A stretch of DNA of 64,000 nucleotides, taken from assembly GCA_047947185.1 (NCBI GenBank), contig CP170502.1, forward strand, positions 2,480,001 to 2,544,000, given 5' to 3'. Under the pieces are notes generated by a model. That model was given only the letters and a program-made list of their open reading frames with translations, was not told where the DNA came from and did not search any database. Made by a program: the position numbers and the translations under genes. Positions 18,245 to 27,424 of the stretch are shown here, piece after piece. Numbering within the stretch: the first letter of the stretch is position 1; each line of letters begins with the position of its first letter. The DNA is from JANQJA01 sp047947185. Its GTDB lineage: Bacteria > Pseudomonadota > Gammaproteobacteria > Pseudomonadales > Azotimanducaceae.

Positions 18245-18724
18245 ATGAAACCCCAACACCCCGAAATTATCGACTACCTTAACCGCGTTCTGAAGAACGA
18301 ACTGACAGCCATTAACCAGTATTTCCTGCACGCCAAGATCTATGAAGACTGGGGCATCAAAGCCCTGGCGGAGAAGGAGAAAAAAGAATCCATCGAGGAA
18401 ATGGAGCATGCTGACTGGATCATGGAACGCATCCTGTTCCTTGAAGGTTTGCCAAACCTGCAGGATCTGGACAAGCTGTTTATTGGTGAAACTGTCCCCG
18501 AGATGCTGCAATGTGACCTGGAACAGGAGAAGGTGGCACTGCCGCTCTTGCGTGAGGCCATCGCCTTCTGTGAGCAGCACAAGGACTTTGTCACCCGGCA
18601 ACTGTTCGACGACATCCTCAAGTCAGAAGAAGAGCATGTCGACTGGATTGAGACACAACTGGCAATGATCGAAAAAGTTGGTTTGCAGAACTACATCCAG
18701 TCCCAGTCCGGCACCGCAGAATAG
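18245..18724 (+). CDS. bfr: Bacterioferritin
   Basis: A 159-residue heme-containing ferritin. The start at 18245 gives MKPQHPEIIDYLNRVLKNEL, in line with E. coli Bfr; an upstream frame start at 18203 adds 14 residues without support. The ferroxidase ligands Glu19, Glu52 and His55 and the EEEHVDW pair near the C-terminus are present, and Met53 aligns with the heme-ligating Met52 of E. coli Bfr, so this is a heme-binding rather than ferritin-like subunit. It stores iron in a 24-mer and is divergent from bfd. Confidence 0.97.
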   Translation: MKPQHPEIIDYLNRVLKNELTAINQYFLHAKIYEDWGIKALAEKEKKESIEEMEHADWIMERILFLEGLPNLQDLDKLFIGETVPEMLQCDLEQEKVALPLLREAIAFCEQHKDFVTRQLFDDILKSEEEHVDWIETQLAMIEKVGLQNYIQSQSGTAE

Positions 18725-19504
18725 TCAGTTAGCCCGGCCGCTGACAGGTCTTTTCTGCTGCGCGAGCCCGGTGACTGAACTACTGCCAATCAGTCCCTGC
18801 TGGTCATACAGCCAGCATTCCCCAATGGCCACGCCGTCTGTTGCATGGTGGTTGACGACATCAAGCCCGAGCCATTCCCCAAGCGGCAACCGGTGCAGGT
18901 AGAGCGTGACATCTGAATTGATGTAGCCGAGTCCGCCTTCTCCGGAATTTGCCCAGGGGTTGGTCAGGTCAGCAACCAGTGCAGCCCGCATCCAGGGGGT
19001 CAGGGGTACACCGGCAACAACGTCATGTGCTCCCTTGAGCCACATCCGCTTCTGGCCATACTGGTTCATATCACCCGCAATAACCCGCCGCTGCTTGTTA
19101 CCAAAGCCCGTTTCTGCCGTCGCCAGATCCTCTGGTGCCGGTACGTCCCAGGGTTCGGGCTGCCAGACCCTGACTTCCGCGTTACTGGTTCGACGCAGAA
19201 GCTGGCAACTGGCCCGCGCCATGCTGACGTTACCCGAGAAGAACTCCGCATCAATCACCTTGATGCGATAGCCGTCACGAACTATCCGGGTCCTGACTTC
19301 AATGGGAGAGAAGTCAGGGAGGCGATACATATCAACCGTCAGCCGGGCCGGCATGTAAACGCTGGTATCAAATGCCTGCTCAATCTCAAACGCGAGCAGA
19401 GTGACAATCACACTACCACTTAGCGAGTTGGGGTCCCAGGGGCCCCGACAGGCCGCGGTCGGCCGGTAGCGTCCGCCTTCGGAAAGGAAGTAGGAATCGG
19501 TCAC
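18725..19504 (-). CDS. Acyl-CoA thioesterase-like protein (double hot-dog)
   Basis: A 259-residue protein with two hot-dog halves. Features include CRGPWDPNSLSGSVIVTLLAFEIE early on, PARLTVDMYRLPDFSPIEVRTRIVRDG (the central strand pair of the TesB-like fold), and SDVTLYLHRLPLGEWLGLD followed by GVAIGECWLYDQQGLIGSSS in the second half. This is the domain pattern of TesB-like or mycobacterial-type thioesterases. It likely hydrolyses an acyl-CoA of unknown chain. It follows the M20 peptidase gene by 14 bp on the same strand and ends convergently with bfr. Confidence 0.75.
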   Translation of the reverse strand: MTDSYFLSEGGRYRPTAACRGPWDPNSLSGSVIVTLLAFEIEQAFDTSVYMPARLTVDMYRLPDFSPIEVRTRIVRDGYRIKVIDAEFFSGNVSMARASCQLLRRTSNAEVRVWQPEPWDVPAPEDLATAETGFGNKQRRVIAGDMNQYGQKRMWLKGAHDVVAGVPLTPWMRAALVADLTNPWANSGEGGLGYINSDVTLYLHRLPLGEWLGLDVVNHHATDGVAIGECWLYDQQGLIGSSSVTGLAQQKRPVSGRAN

Positions 19505-19518
19505 GTCAACTGCCCCGG

Positions 19519-20799
19519 CTACTGGATGGAGAGGCGATACATGAGTATCGCGGCGCGCTCGATCAACATCGGCAGCGTCGACAGGTCAATACTCTCGCCG
19601 GGTGCATGTGCGCCATTACCCTCAGCCCCAATACCGTCAATGACATCAACGTACTCGGCCACAAACGAAACATCCGCCGCGCCGCGTTTGCCCGGATCAT
19701 AAGCTGTCACCTCGCCGTAACCCAGGTCTTCACTCACGCCACTCAGCACCGACAGCAGCGCCATGTTCCCAGGCGTTGGTGGCATCGCGGGATATCCCTC
19801 AAAAAACTCGATGCTGGCGCTGGTCCCCGGCAAGTTGTCTGACTCCGCAATTGCCCGCATCTTTTCCCTCGCTTCAGTTTCCTGCCGGGGGGAAATGGTG
19901 CGCAGGCCGCCATGAACCACCAGGTCCCTGGCCACGATATTGGTCTTGCCAGACACGCTGCCCGCGTTTATCTCCGGATCGTAACTTACCTCTGTACCAC
20001 CAATAATGATGCCCGGATTGAAGGTCAGATACTCTTCACCCCTGACTTCCTGGTAGAACCGGCTGAGAATTCGCGCTGCTTCAAAGACGGCGCCCGCCCC
20101 AACATCCTCACTGAAAATTCCCGCGGAGTGAGCCTGGCGCCCCGTAACATCAAGGCGCCAGCCGCTGGACCCCCGGCGCGCCACGGTTGCCGCGTTCAGC
20201 GAAGTGGCTATCTCAAAACCCAGCGCAATATCACACTGGCGCGCGGCATCAACAAGATGCCTGCGACTGATGGACTTGGGGCTACCTGACTTTTCCTCGT
20301 CACCAATCAAAGCAACAATATATTTGCCGTCATTCAGCACACCTGCTTTCAGCAGGGCCTTCAGCGCAAATACGATCACCACATTACCCCCTTTCATATC
20401 GTTAACGCCGGGACCAGTTGCCAGGTCACCGTCGCGCTGAAACTGCTGAAATTCGCTTTGTGGTTCAAACACGGTATCCAGATGGCCAATCAGCAACTGG
20501 CAGGTTCCGCCGCCATCGTTTTCAGCGAACAGATGGCCAGCCCGATTTACCTCACTCATGTCATGCCAGCGAGTACTCAGTTCGAGGGCTTCAAGCTCTC
20601 GCGCAAACACATCACCCACAGCCTTGACCCCGGCGTGGTTCATGGTCCCGCTGTTGATGTTGACCACTTCTTCAAGCAGGCGGATGGCGTCCTCTTTGCT
20701 ATCGCGTGCGTATGCGGCAATCTGGCGTTCAATTGGTGACAACTCGGCATGAGCGAGCAGCGGCAGGAGGCTGACAATAAGAAGGTAGACAAGGCGCAA
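19519..20799 (-). CDS. Exported M20-family metallopeptidase (carboxypeptidase G2-like)
   Basis: A zinc peptidase or amidohydrolase. The start is taken as TTG at 20799: GGAG lies 7 bases upstream and the product then opens with a signal peptide (LRLVYLLIVSLLPLLAHA). The open frame continues up to 20973 but that extension would run into the divergent neighbour. Metal and catalytic motifs are GHLDTVFEP, GPGVNDMKGGNV, ALIGDEEKSGS and the C-terminal GNGAHAPGES His. The closest family feel is carboxypeptidase G2 and related periplasmic M20A enzymes. Substrate is unknown. Confidence 0.88.
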   Translation of the reverse strand: MRLVYLLIVSLLPLLAHAELSPIERQIAAYARDSKEDAIRLLEEVVNINSGTMNHAGVKAVGDVFARELEALELSTRWHDMSEVNRAGHLFAENDGGGTCQLLIGHLDTVFEPQSEFQQFQRDGDLATGPGVNDMKGGNVVIVFALKALLKAGVLNDGKYIVALIGDEEKSGSPKSISRRHLVDAARQCDIALGFEIATSLNAATVARRGSSGWRLDVTGRQAHSAGIFSEDVGAGAVFEAARILSRFYQEVRGEEYLTFNPGIIIGGTEVSYDPEINAGSVSGKTNIVARDLVVHGGLRTISPRQETEAREKMRAIAESDNLPGTSASIEFFEGYPAMPPTPGNMALLSVLSGVSEDLGYGEVTAYDPGKRGAADVSFVAEYVDVIDGIGAEGNGAHAPGESIDLSTLPMLIERAAILMYRLSIQ

Positions 20800-20936
20800 G
20801 GGCAATCTCCGGGATAGTAATGGCTGCCGTATCCTACCAAGTTCCTTCGATGTTTTGGCAGTTGCTGCCTGCCGCTGTTTCCGCGCGCTGGCAATTGGCG
20901 CTAGACTGCGTTCGAGGGAGATGGGGAATAAAGCTG

Positions 20937-22508
20937 ATGCACACGGCAAGAGTATGCCTGGCTGTACTGACACTGCTGGTTATGGCCCAACCAGCAGTTG
21001 CTGCCAGTTGTGATGTCACCACACCGAATGTGGATGGGATCTATTCTGATGGCTGGGGCTTCAATGCCCACAATCACAGGCTCCAGCAACAGACGGAAAT
21101 CAACGCGGGCAACGTGTCAGATCTGGCGCTGGCCTGGACCTATGCCTACGCCAACACCAAACCCAGGTCGATGCCACTTGTTACGCGCGATACCATTTTT
21201 GTTGGTGATACCAACGTCGGCATTGTTGCGCTGGACAGAAACTCCGGTTGTGTCCGGTGGATCAGCGCGCACGAGGGTGAGATCGCCAGCGCAATTTTGC
21301 CCCTGCCGTCCCCGCGCGGCCTGTTGCTGCTGTTTACCGACCGCACCAAAGGGGTTTACGCCATTCGTGCTGACAACGGGGCACCGGTCTGGCATACACA
21401 CCTTACCGATGAAGCCGTACCCTTCTATTCCGGTACCCCCCTGATTGCTGACAACGGCATTTTTGTTCCCCTGTCATCGCTGGAGATTGGGCTGACCCTG
21501 AATCCGCTCTACGGCTGCTGTACTACCAGTGGCGGTATGGCAGCACTTGATCGGGAGACCGGTGAAAAGCTGTGGTATACACCAACCATCGCCGAGGAGC
21601 CCAGGATCACCGGGCGCCGCCTGCTGTTTATCGAGGAATACGGCCCAAGTGGTGCACCCGTGTGGGGTGCTCCCATGTACGACCCTGCCCGTAACACCGT
21701 GTACTTTGGCAGCGGGCAGAATTATTCCCATCCAACAACGGCAACCAGTGACGCAATTATTGCCCTGGATGCCAGTACAGGGGCGACAAAGTGGATTCGC
21801 CAGTTTACCGCCAACGATGCCTACAACATTTCGTGCGGCATGCCCATTAGTCCAAACTGCCCGGAACCAATGGGACCGGATCTGGACTTCGGCGCTCCGC
21901 CCGTCCTGGTCAGGACAAAAAACGGGGATGACATCCTCATTGCGGGGCAGAAATCCGGCGATGTGCATGCTATGAACCCTGATACCGGAGCGGTGGTATG
22001 GAGCAGGCGACTCGGTCGCGGTGGTGCACTGGGTGGTATTCACTGGGGTATTGCCGCCAACGAGAATACTGGTGTTGTGTTTGTACCCATCAGCGACATT
22101 GCAGCCATGAGCGGGGAGGGTGAAGCAAAGCCAGGGATGTTTGCCCTCAGTGCCGCCACTGGAGATGTCATCTGGGAGTATCTGCGCAAGCCCACCTGCG
22201 AGGGACGCCATTGCAGCCCCGGCTTTTCTGCCGCAATCACCGCAACACCTGACCTGGTGTTTGCCGGTGCCCTGGATGGTGTTATCGAAGCGGTGGCCGC
22301 CGCCGATGGCAGGGTACTCTGGTCCTACGATACAAAACCCGGTACACCAACGGTTAACGGGGTGCCTGCAAGTGGCGGCGCCATAGATGCCCATGGCCCC
22401 ATGGTAGCGGGCAATCAGCTTATCGTTTCATCCGGCTACGGCAGCTTTGGCGAGATGCCCGGCAATGCCCTTATGGTTTTCTCCCTGAAAACGGAGGCAA
22501 CCCGATGA
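20937..22508 (+). CDS. Exported PQQ-repeat beta-propeller protein
   Basis: A 523-residue protein with a signal peptide (ARVCLAVLTLLVMAQPAVAA). The rest is built of PQQ-type WD-like repeats such as VGIVALDRNSGCVRW, GGMAALDRETGEKLWY, AIIALDASTGATKWIRQF, VHAMNPDTGAVVWSRRL and GVIEAVAAADGRVLWSYD, arranged as in quinoprotein dehydrogenases. An adjacent Cys-Cys pair is present (LYGCCTTSGG), recalling the vicinal disulfide of PQQ alcohol dehydrogenases, although the local context differs. Whether it binds PQQ or is a structural propeller is open. Its stop overlaps the RDD gene start (ATGA). Confidence 0.82.
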   Translation: MHTARVCLAVLTLLVMAQPAVAASCDVTTPNVDGIYSDGWGFNAHNHRLQQQTEINAGNVSDLALAWTYAYANTKPRSMPLVTRDTIFVGDTNVGIVALDRNSGCVRWISAHEGEIASAILPLPSPRGLLLLFTDRTKGVYAIRADNGAPVWHTHLTDEAVPFYSGTPLIADNGIFVPLSSLEIGLTLNPLYGCCTTSGGMAALDRETGEKLWYTPTIAEEPRITGRRLLFIEEYGPSGAPVWGAPMYDPARNTVYFGSGQNYSHPTTATSDAIIALDASTGATKWIRQFTANDAYNISCGMPISPNCPEPMGPDLDFGAPPVLVRTKNGDDILIAGQKSGDVHAMNPDTGAVVWSRRLGRGGALGGIHWGIAANENTGVVFVPISDIAAMSGEGEAKPGMFALSAATGDVIWEYLRKPTCEGRHCSPGFSAAITATPDLVFAGALDGVIEAVAAADGRVLWSYDTKPGTPTVNGVPASGGAIDAHGPMVAGNQLIVSSGYGSFGEMPGNALMVFSLKTEATR

Positions 22509-22948
22509 GCGTCGCAGCCGCCAAGTGGCGGCGCCTGGCCGCAACAACCATAGACATGATACTGGTCCCTGCACTGACCCTTGTGCTGGTCATTGTGACC
22601 GGCACGGTTGAACACGCTGAAGACTTTCAGGACAACACCTGGATGCTGGAGATTCTGCTGTTGGCGGTCGCGAGCTACATTATCCTGAACGGGGAACTGC
22701 TGCGCCGCCACGGCCAGACGCTTGGCAAAAAGCTGTTGGGCATCAGGATCGTCGATGTAAAGACAGATGCCAAACCCGCACTCTGGAAACTCATCTGTAT
22801 CAGGGCACTGTTTTTCCCCACCCTGTTTCTGCTACCACTGTTTCCCCTGACGCTGATACCAGTGATTGATCAGGCCTGGATCTTCACGCGCCAGAATCGC
22901 TGCCTGCACGACCTGGTCAGCGGTACCCGTGTCGTAGAGGCGCACTGA
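22505..22948 (+). CDS. RDD family membrane protein
   Basis: A 147-residue protein with the RDD signature: RRLAATTIDMILVPALTLVL in the first helix, then GQTLGKKLLGIRIVD, a hydrophobic stretch FFPTLFLLPLFPLTLIPVID, and the final NRCLHDLVSGTRVVEA. RDD proteins are small polytopic membrane proteins, some linked to Na+/H+ exchange, but mostly of unknown role. It is translationally coupled to the propeller gene (4-base overlap) and precedes the hydratase gene by 7 bp. Confidence 0.88.
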   Translation: MSVAAAKWRRLAATTIDMILVPALTLVLVIVTGTVEHAEDFQDNTWMLEILLLAVASYIILNGELLRRHGQTLGKKLLGIRIVDVKTDAKPALWKLICIRALFFPTLFLLPLFPLTLIPVIDQAWIFTRQNRCLHDLVSGTRVVEAH

Positions 22949-22955
22949 ACCGGAC

Positions 22956-23705
22956 ATGGATAACGCGGTTGATTTGGTATGGGAAGGCATGCAATCCGGC
23001 AAACTGGCGGCGGACCAACTACCCCCGCTTACGGTTGACGAGGGCCAGGCCCTGCAGGCCCAGGTGCTTTCGCGATGGCTTGCGGCCGGAGAGAACCTGG
23101 CAGGATACAAGGTGGCTCTCACATCCGGCGCAGCCCGGAACGCGTTTGGCGCAGGCGTACGACCGTTCGGTTATCTGCTGGGCAGTCGCGTACTCGACTC
23201 TGGCACCACACTCAGCCGGGCCAACGTTGGAAACATGGGACTCGAAAATGAGCTGGTGTTTCGTCTCCGCAGCAGCCTGCAGGGCCCGGATGTGACCCGT
23301 GACCAGGTTCTGGCTGCACTGGACGGCGTTGCGCCAGGGTTTGAAATCAACCAGGACCGCGGGGCCGGCAAGGCATCACCCGGGGCAAGGGTCGCCGAAA
23401 ACCTTTCCCAATGGGGGATTGTCAAGAGTGACTGGCGCAAGCCGCCAGCCAGCCTTGATGATCTGATTGTCACACTGTCCCTGGATTCGGCACCACTGCA
23501 GACTGTCGCCGCAACCAATCATATTGATGACCACTATCTGTCCATCTGTGCGCTGGTTGCGCAACTTCACCGTTTTGGTCGACAACTGGCGCCCGGTGAC
23601 CTGGTCATTACAGGTTCATTTACACGGATCAGCCTGGACAGAGAGGGTATCTACACGGGAGATTTTGGCAGTCTCGGTACCGTTGTGCTCACGGTGACTG
23701 CCTGA
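22956..23705 (+). CDS. 2-keto-4-pentenoate hydratase family protein (MhpD-like)
   Basis: A 249-residue member of the fumarylacetoacetate-hydrolase fold. The markers are AGYKVALTSGAARNAFG, MGLENELVFRL (metal-binding acidic pair), VAPGFEIN and the C-terminal VITGSFTRISLDREGIYTGDFGSLG (read in two parts). Classical MhpD enzymes hydrate 2-hydroxypenta-2,4-dienoate in aromatic meta-cleavage pathways, but no such pathway genes are near. It closes the three-gene unit with the propeller and RDD genes. Confidence 0.85.
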   Translation: MDNAVDLVWEGMQSGKLAADQLPPLTVDEGQALQAQVLSRWLAAGENLAGYKVALTSGAARNAFGAGVRPFGYLLGSRVLDSGTTLSRANVGNMGLENELVFRLRSSLQGPDVTRDQVLAALDGVAPGFEINQDRGAGKASPGARVAENLSQWGIVKSDWRKPPASLDDLIVTLSLDSAPLQTVAATNHIDDHYLSICALVAQLHRFGRQLAPGDLVITGSFTRISLDREGIYTGDFGSLGTVVLTVTA

Positions 23706-23843
23706 GGGCCCATCAACACCAGCCAGCGCCATGCAAACAATCCCGTCCCTCCAGGCTACGACAACCCCGCAAACAGGAACGAATCTACAAAACCCGGCTT
23801 CTGTAGTAAGGTATGGGCTGTCAGATCAACCGGGAGCCACAGT

Positions 23844-24380
23844 GTGCACCTGATCTTCCTGCACGGCGCGCCAGGCGTGGGAAAAAGAACCATCGCCACT
23901 GAACTGTCAAGCGAGCTGGGTTTCCCGTTTCTCAACTTCCAACTCCTGAACTCTCTGCTGGGACCTGTGTTTGGCTACACCTCCACCAGCTTTGGCATGC
24001 TGCGGGATTCAATGGTGAGGCAGACAATTGAACAATCGATGCAACTGCCTGAGAACGGCCTGATCGCCACCTTCAACCTGGATCAATCCATGCCGCTGGA
24101 TGACTACGCAACTTTTATCGCTGCGTCCCGGGAAAGCGGTGGCATTGGTCTTTTTATTGGCCTGACCTGCGCCACCGAGGATCTGAAGGGGCGAGCCATG
24201 CGCTCGGATCGGGGAGACGCATCCGGCTTCGACGTGATGGAAGGCAATGCCGCCAACGGCTTGCCAAAGCTGCCAGGTCCATCCATTACGATAGACACAA
24301 CCGGGGAAAGTCCAGCCGAGACGGTCCAGAACATTATTGCGCTGCTGCCCGATGACCTGAAGGCCAACATGGTCTTCTAG
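23844..24380 (+). CDS. P-loop NTPase/kinase-like protein
   Basis: A 178-residue protein that starts with GTG at 23844 after a GGGAG ribosome site. The N-terminus HLIFLHGAPGVGKRTIATEL is a Walker A motif of the nucleotide-kinase type (Lys-Arg in place of Lys-Thr/Ser). A hydrophobic strand and acidic residue (GLIATFNLDQSMP) may serve as Walker B. The family resembles small AAA_33 or shikimate-kinase-like P-loop proteins; the phosphoryl acceptor is unknown. It is convergent with the hydrolase gene, 8 bp apart. Confidence 0.7.
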   Translation: MHLIFLHGAPGVGKRTIATELSSELGFPFLNFQLLNSLLGPVFGYTSTSFGMLRDSMVRQTIEQSMQLPENGLIATFNLDQSMPLDDYATFIAASRESGGIGLFIGLTCATEDLKGRAMRSDRGDASGFDVMEGNAANGLPKLPGPSITIDTTGESPAETVQNIIALLPDDLKANMVF

Positions 24381-24388
24381 GAAGACTG

Positions 24389-25156
24389 TCAGTCAACCAG
24401 GTGACGCTGGAAAAATCTTGCCCAGCTTTCCTGCTCAAAGTCAGGTATGCCCATGTGACCCCCGGGGTTGATATGCATGGACTTTTCCCTCGATGCAAAT
24501 GCATTGAACAGCGCGAGACCCGCCTCGCGAGGTGCAACCGCGTCTTCCCACTGGAACACAAACTCGACGGGTACTGTGATACTGGCCGCCGCCTCTGCCA
24601 TCTCGGTTGCACCGGGGCGCAACCCCGCCAGGCCAAACACGGCGCAGCGGATACGTGGCTCTGCCGCCACAAAGGGCACACCAAAGGCTGTGCCCATGGA
24701 GACACCCCAGTAACCGACGGGATGCCTGTTACCAACAAAGTCAAATGACTGCGCCATATCCAGGGCAGCCTGCCATTCGCTGACAGCCTGACGACCGCGA
24801 TCCGCCATCAGTCGCATTCGAGACTCATCCATGGGCGCAGCACCGGATTCACCCCGGACACGTGCTCCCACTTCCCGTGACAGGGCCATTGCTTCTTCCC
24901 GACTGATTCGGTCTCCATGGCCGGGCGCATCAGCGACCAGGGTTGCCCAGCCAAAAGACCTGGCATACGCCACTGCCCGCGAGCGAATGCTCACCGTCTT
25001 CTTGTGCTGTGAACCACCATGCCCCATGACAATCAGGGTCCGGGGTCCGGCGGCATCAAGGGGTGCCCAGATCACGCAGGGTACCGTTTCACCCTGGACC
25101 ACAACGCTGAATTCGCGCTGCATGACCCCCATCACCTCTTTCTCTTTCGTAAACAC
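24389..25156 (-). CDS. Alpha/beta hydrolase (dienelactone hydrolase-like)
   Basis: About 255 residues of an alpha/beta hydrolase. The oxyanion His-Gly is in VMGHGGSQHKK, the nucleophile elbow is GVSMGTAFG, the acid is in FVFQWEDAVAP, and the catalytic His is in NPGGHMGIP. The start is uncertain: GTG at 25156 has GGGAG 6 bases upstream, while an ATG two codons earlier (25162) is too close to that site, and a longer frame to 25210 lacks support. Substrate unknown. It is divergent from the PEBP gene. Confidence 0.85.
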   Translation of the reverse strand: MFTKEKEVMGVMQREFSVVVQGETVPCVIWAPLDAAGPRTLIVMGHGGSQHKKTVSIRSRAVAYARSFGWATLVADAPGHGDRISREEAMALSREVGARVRGESGAAPMDESRMRLMADRGRQAVSEWQAALDMAQSFDFVGNRHPVGYWGVSMGTAFGVPFVAAEPRIRCAVFGLAGLRPGATEMAEAAASITVPVEFVFQWEDAVAPREAGLALFNAFASREKSMHINPGGHMGIPDFEQESWARFFQRHLVD

Positions 25157-25264
25157 TGTCATCTCCCTTGTCGATCCAGGCGCAATCGCCAAGCATACCA
25201 TCGCCTTCACATCTGCTGAGCCGATTTGTTTATACTGGGATGACCTGGTAAACGGAGAAAACTT

Positions 25265-25744
25265 ATGGGTTTTGCACTTTCTGATCTCAAACTGACCAGC
25301 ACCGCGTTCGAACAGGCTGGTCCTATTCCCTCAAAACACACCGGTGAAGGTGAAGATGTCTCTCCTGCGCTGGCCTGGAGCAAGGTTCCCGAGGGCACCA
25401 AAGCGTTTGCCGTCATTTGCCACGACCCGGATGCACCGCTTGTGAGCGCCAACGGCACTTATGGTTTTGTGCACTGGGTGCTCTACAACATCCCGGGGCA
25501 TGTCACATCCCTGGCCGAGGGCACAACCGACCACACGGGTGGCAAAAACAATTTTGGTAATGTTGGCTACGGTGGCCCCATGCCCCCAAACGGACACGGC
25601 ACTCACTACTACTACTTCTGGGTGCTTGCGCTTAATGACGACACCCCAATTGCCGAGGGTCTGGATCTCTGGCAACTGCTCGCGAAAATCGAACCCAACA
25701 TCATCGGCATGAACCGGCTTGTTGGCACTTACCAGAGAGACTGA
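25265..25744 (+). CDS. YbhB/YbcL-type Raf kinase inhibitor-like protein (PEBP family)
   Basis: A 159-residue cytosolic PEBP-fold protein. The ligand-site motifs are AVICHDPDAPL (the D-P-D-x-P block), GFVHWVLYNIPG and GYGGPMPPNGHGTHYYYFWVLAL (read in two parts). Bacterial members bind anionic ligands; their role is not settled. It lies 2 bp before the start of the propeller lipoprotein and is probably co-transcribed with it. Confidence 0.93.
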   Translation: MGFALSDLKLTSTAFEQAGPIPSKHTGEGEDVSPALAWSKVPEGTKAFAVICHDPDAPLVSANGTYGFVHWVLYNIPGHVTSLAEGTTDHTGGKNNFGNVGYGGPMPPNGHGTHYYYFWVLALNDDTPIAEGLDLWQLLAKIEPNIIGMNRLVGTYQRD

Positions 25745-25746
25745 CC

Positions 25747-27384
25747 ATGAGAAAGACTGCTGCCGTAATCAGCCTGGCGGCGCTCCTTATTGGCGGATGT
25801 GGAGCCCCCGATACCGCAACGGAAACTGGCACCACACTACCCGAGACGGCGCCCGGGCCTGATATCCTCGCCAGCGGCGCAAACATTGCCGGCGCCAATG
25901 GCATGCATTTTGGCCCGGATGGCAATCTGTACGTCGCCTCTGTGGTCGGCAGCAGTCTCAGCCTGATCGACCCGGATTCGGGAAAGATCAGCAAACAATT
26001 CACCGCGGCAGAGGGGGTGTTTGGCCCGGACGACGTGGCTTTTGCGCCCGATGGCAGCTTTTACTGGACCTCGATACTGACGGGTGAAGTGGCCGGTTTC
26101 GACCCGTCAGGCAATCGAATTGTCGCCGCACAGCTGGGTCCTGGCGCCAACCCGATCACTTTTTCACCAGAGGGTCGGCTGTTTGTTTCCCAGTGTTTCC
26201 TGGGCACCAATCTCTACGAACTCGATCCACTCGGCAAGACGCCGCCGCGACTGATCAGCGACCTGTTGGGGCCCGGGTGCGGTTTGAACGGTATGGACTG
26301 GGGGCCGGATAATCGCCTGTATGGTCCCAGGTGGTTCACCGGCGAAGTTGTCAGTTTCAATGTCGATGACAATACCATGCGTGTCGAAGCCACAGGATTG
26401 CGTACGCCTGCCGCGGTCAAGTTTGACGGTGAGGGCAGGCTCCACGTCCTGGACACGGCTACTGGCGAAGTCATCCGGCTGCAGGGTAACGACAAAATCA
26501 CGCTTGCCACCCTGGAGCCCGGACTCGACAACTTCACCTTTGATGACAAGGGGCGAATATTCGTTTCCAGCTTCACGGACGGTTTCGTGAAGCGGGTAAA
26601 CACGGATGGATCCATCACCACCTTGCAACCCGGTGGCATGTCCCATGCGGGCGGCGTTGTGGTGTTTGATGGCAATGTTGTGGTCGCCGACCTGTCTGCG
26701 ATACGCGGTTATGCCCCGGCAACAGGCCAGGAGACGTTGGTGCAGCGGAACATCCTCGGCGTCAGCGAGATGGGTGGTGCCATGAACGTTGCGGTTGACG
26801 GTAACCACCTCATCCTGACTTCCTGGTTTGATGGTGATGTGCGCATCTGGGATCCAGCAGGCCAGAAACGGATCAAACAATACCCGGGGTTATCCGGTCC
26901 TGTCGCCGCTGTCCGCTATGCCGGCAAGATTGTGGTCGCAGAACATGGCAAAAGCCGGGTGGTTGCGCTGGACGACGATGGTCAAGAGACAACACTCGCA
27001 GCAGGGCTGCCAGCCCCAACAGGCCTGGTTGTCGAGCAGGGTGACCTCTACGTTTCCGACCGCTCGCTGGGCCAGATCCTGATGATTGCAAGCAATGGCA
27101 AACCCCTTGAGACACCTTTTGTGGTGGTCAGTGGACTGGACTCGCCAGAAGGATTTGTCATGACAAAACAGGGTTTTGTTGTTGTCGAGGCAGAAACGGG
27201 GCGCGTTGTGGCAGCAAATTCAGAGGGTGTTCAGCGCGAACTGGCGAGGATTCCGCCGGGCTCTCCAGCACCGGGACCGGGATACCCACCTTCCCAGGTG
27301 TTTAACGGAATTGCCCAGGGGCCGGACGGTACCCTCTATATCCCGGGTGAGACCAATCGCGTTCTCTACCAGATCAATCCGTGA
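25747..27384 (+). CDS. Propeller lipoprotein, SMP-30/NHL-like
   Basis: A 545-residue lipoprotein: the signal sequence ends in LLIGGC, with Cys18 as the lipidated residue. The mature part is a long run of NHL/SMP-30-like blades, for example GANGMHFGPDGNLYVASVVG, GPDDVAFAPDGSFYWTSI, LNGMDWGPDNRLYGP, GRLHVLDTATGEVIRL and PTGLVVEQGDLYVSDRSLG, with a last blade AQGPDGTLYIPGETNRVLY. It may be a lactonase-like enzyme or a binding scaffold. The residue after Cys18 is Gly, not Asp, so export to the outer membrane is expected. It follows the PEBP gene directly. Confidence 0.85.
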   Translation: MRKTAAVISLAALLIGGCGAPDTATETGTTLPETAPGPDILASGANIAGANGMHFGPDGNLYVASVVGSSLSLIDPDSGKISKQFTAAEGVFGPDDVAFAPDGSFYWTSILTGEVAGFDPSGNRIVAAQLGPGANPITFSPEGRLFVSQCFLGTNLYELDPLGKTPPRLISDLLGPGCGLNGMDWGPDNRLYGPRWFTGEVVSFNVDDNTMRVEATGLRTPAAVKFDGEGRLHVLDTATGEVIRLQGNDKITLATLEPGLDNFTFDDKGRIFVSSFTDGFVKRVNTDGSITTLQPGGMSHAGGVVVFDGNVVVADLSAIRGYAPATGQETLVQRNILGVSEMGGAMNVAVDGNHLILTSWFDGDVRIWDPAGQKRIKQYPGLSGPVAAVRYAGKIVVAEHGKSRVVALDDDGQETTLAAGLPAPTGLVVEQGDLYVSDRSLGQILMIASNGKPLETPFVVVSGLDSPEGFVMTKQGFVVVEAETGRVVAANSEGVQRELARIPPGSPAPGPGYPPSQVFNGIAQGPDGTLYIPGETNRVLYQINP

Positions 27385-27424
27385 CAATCCCTGGAATCAG
27401 CCAGGCCAACTCTGCCTGTTGAGC

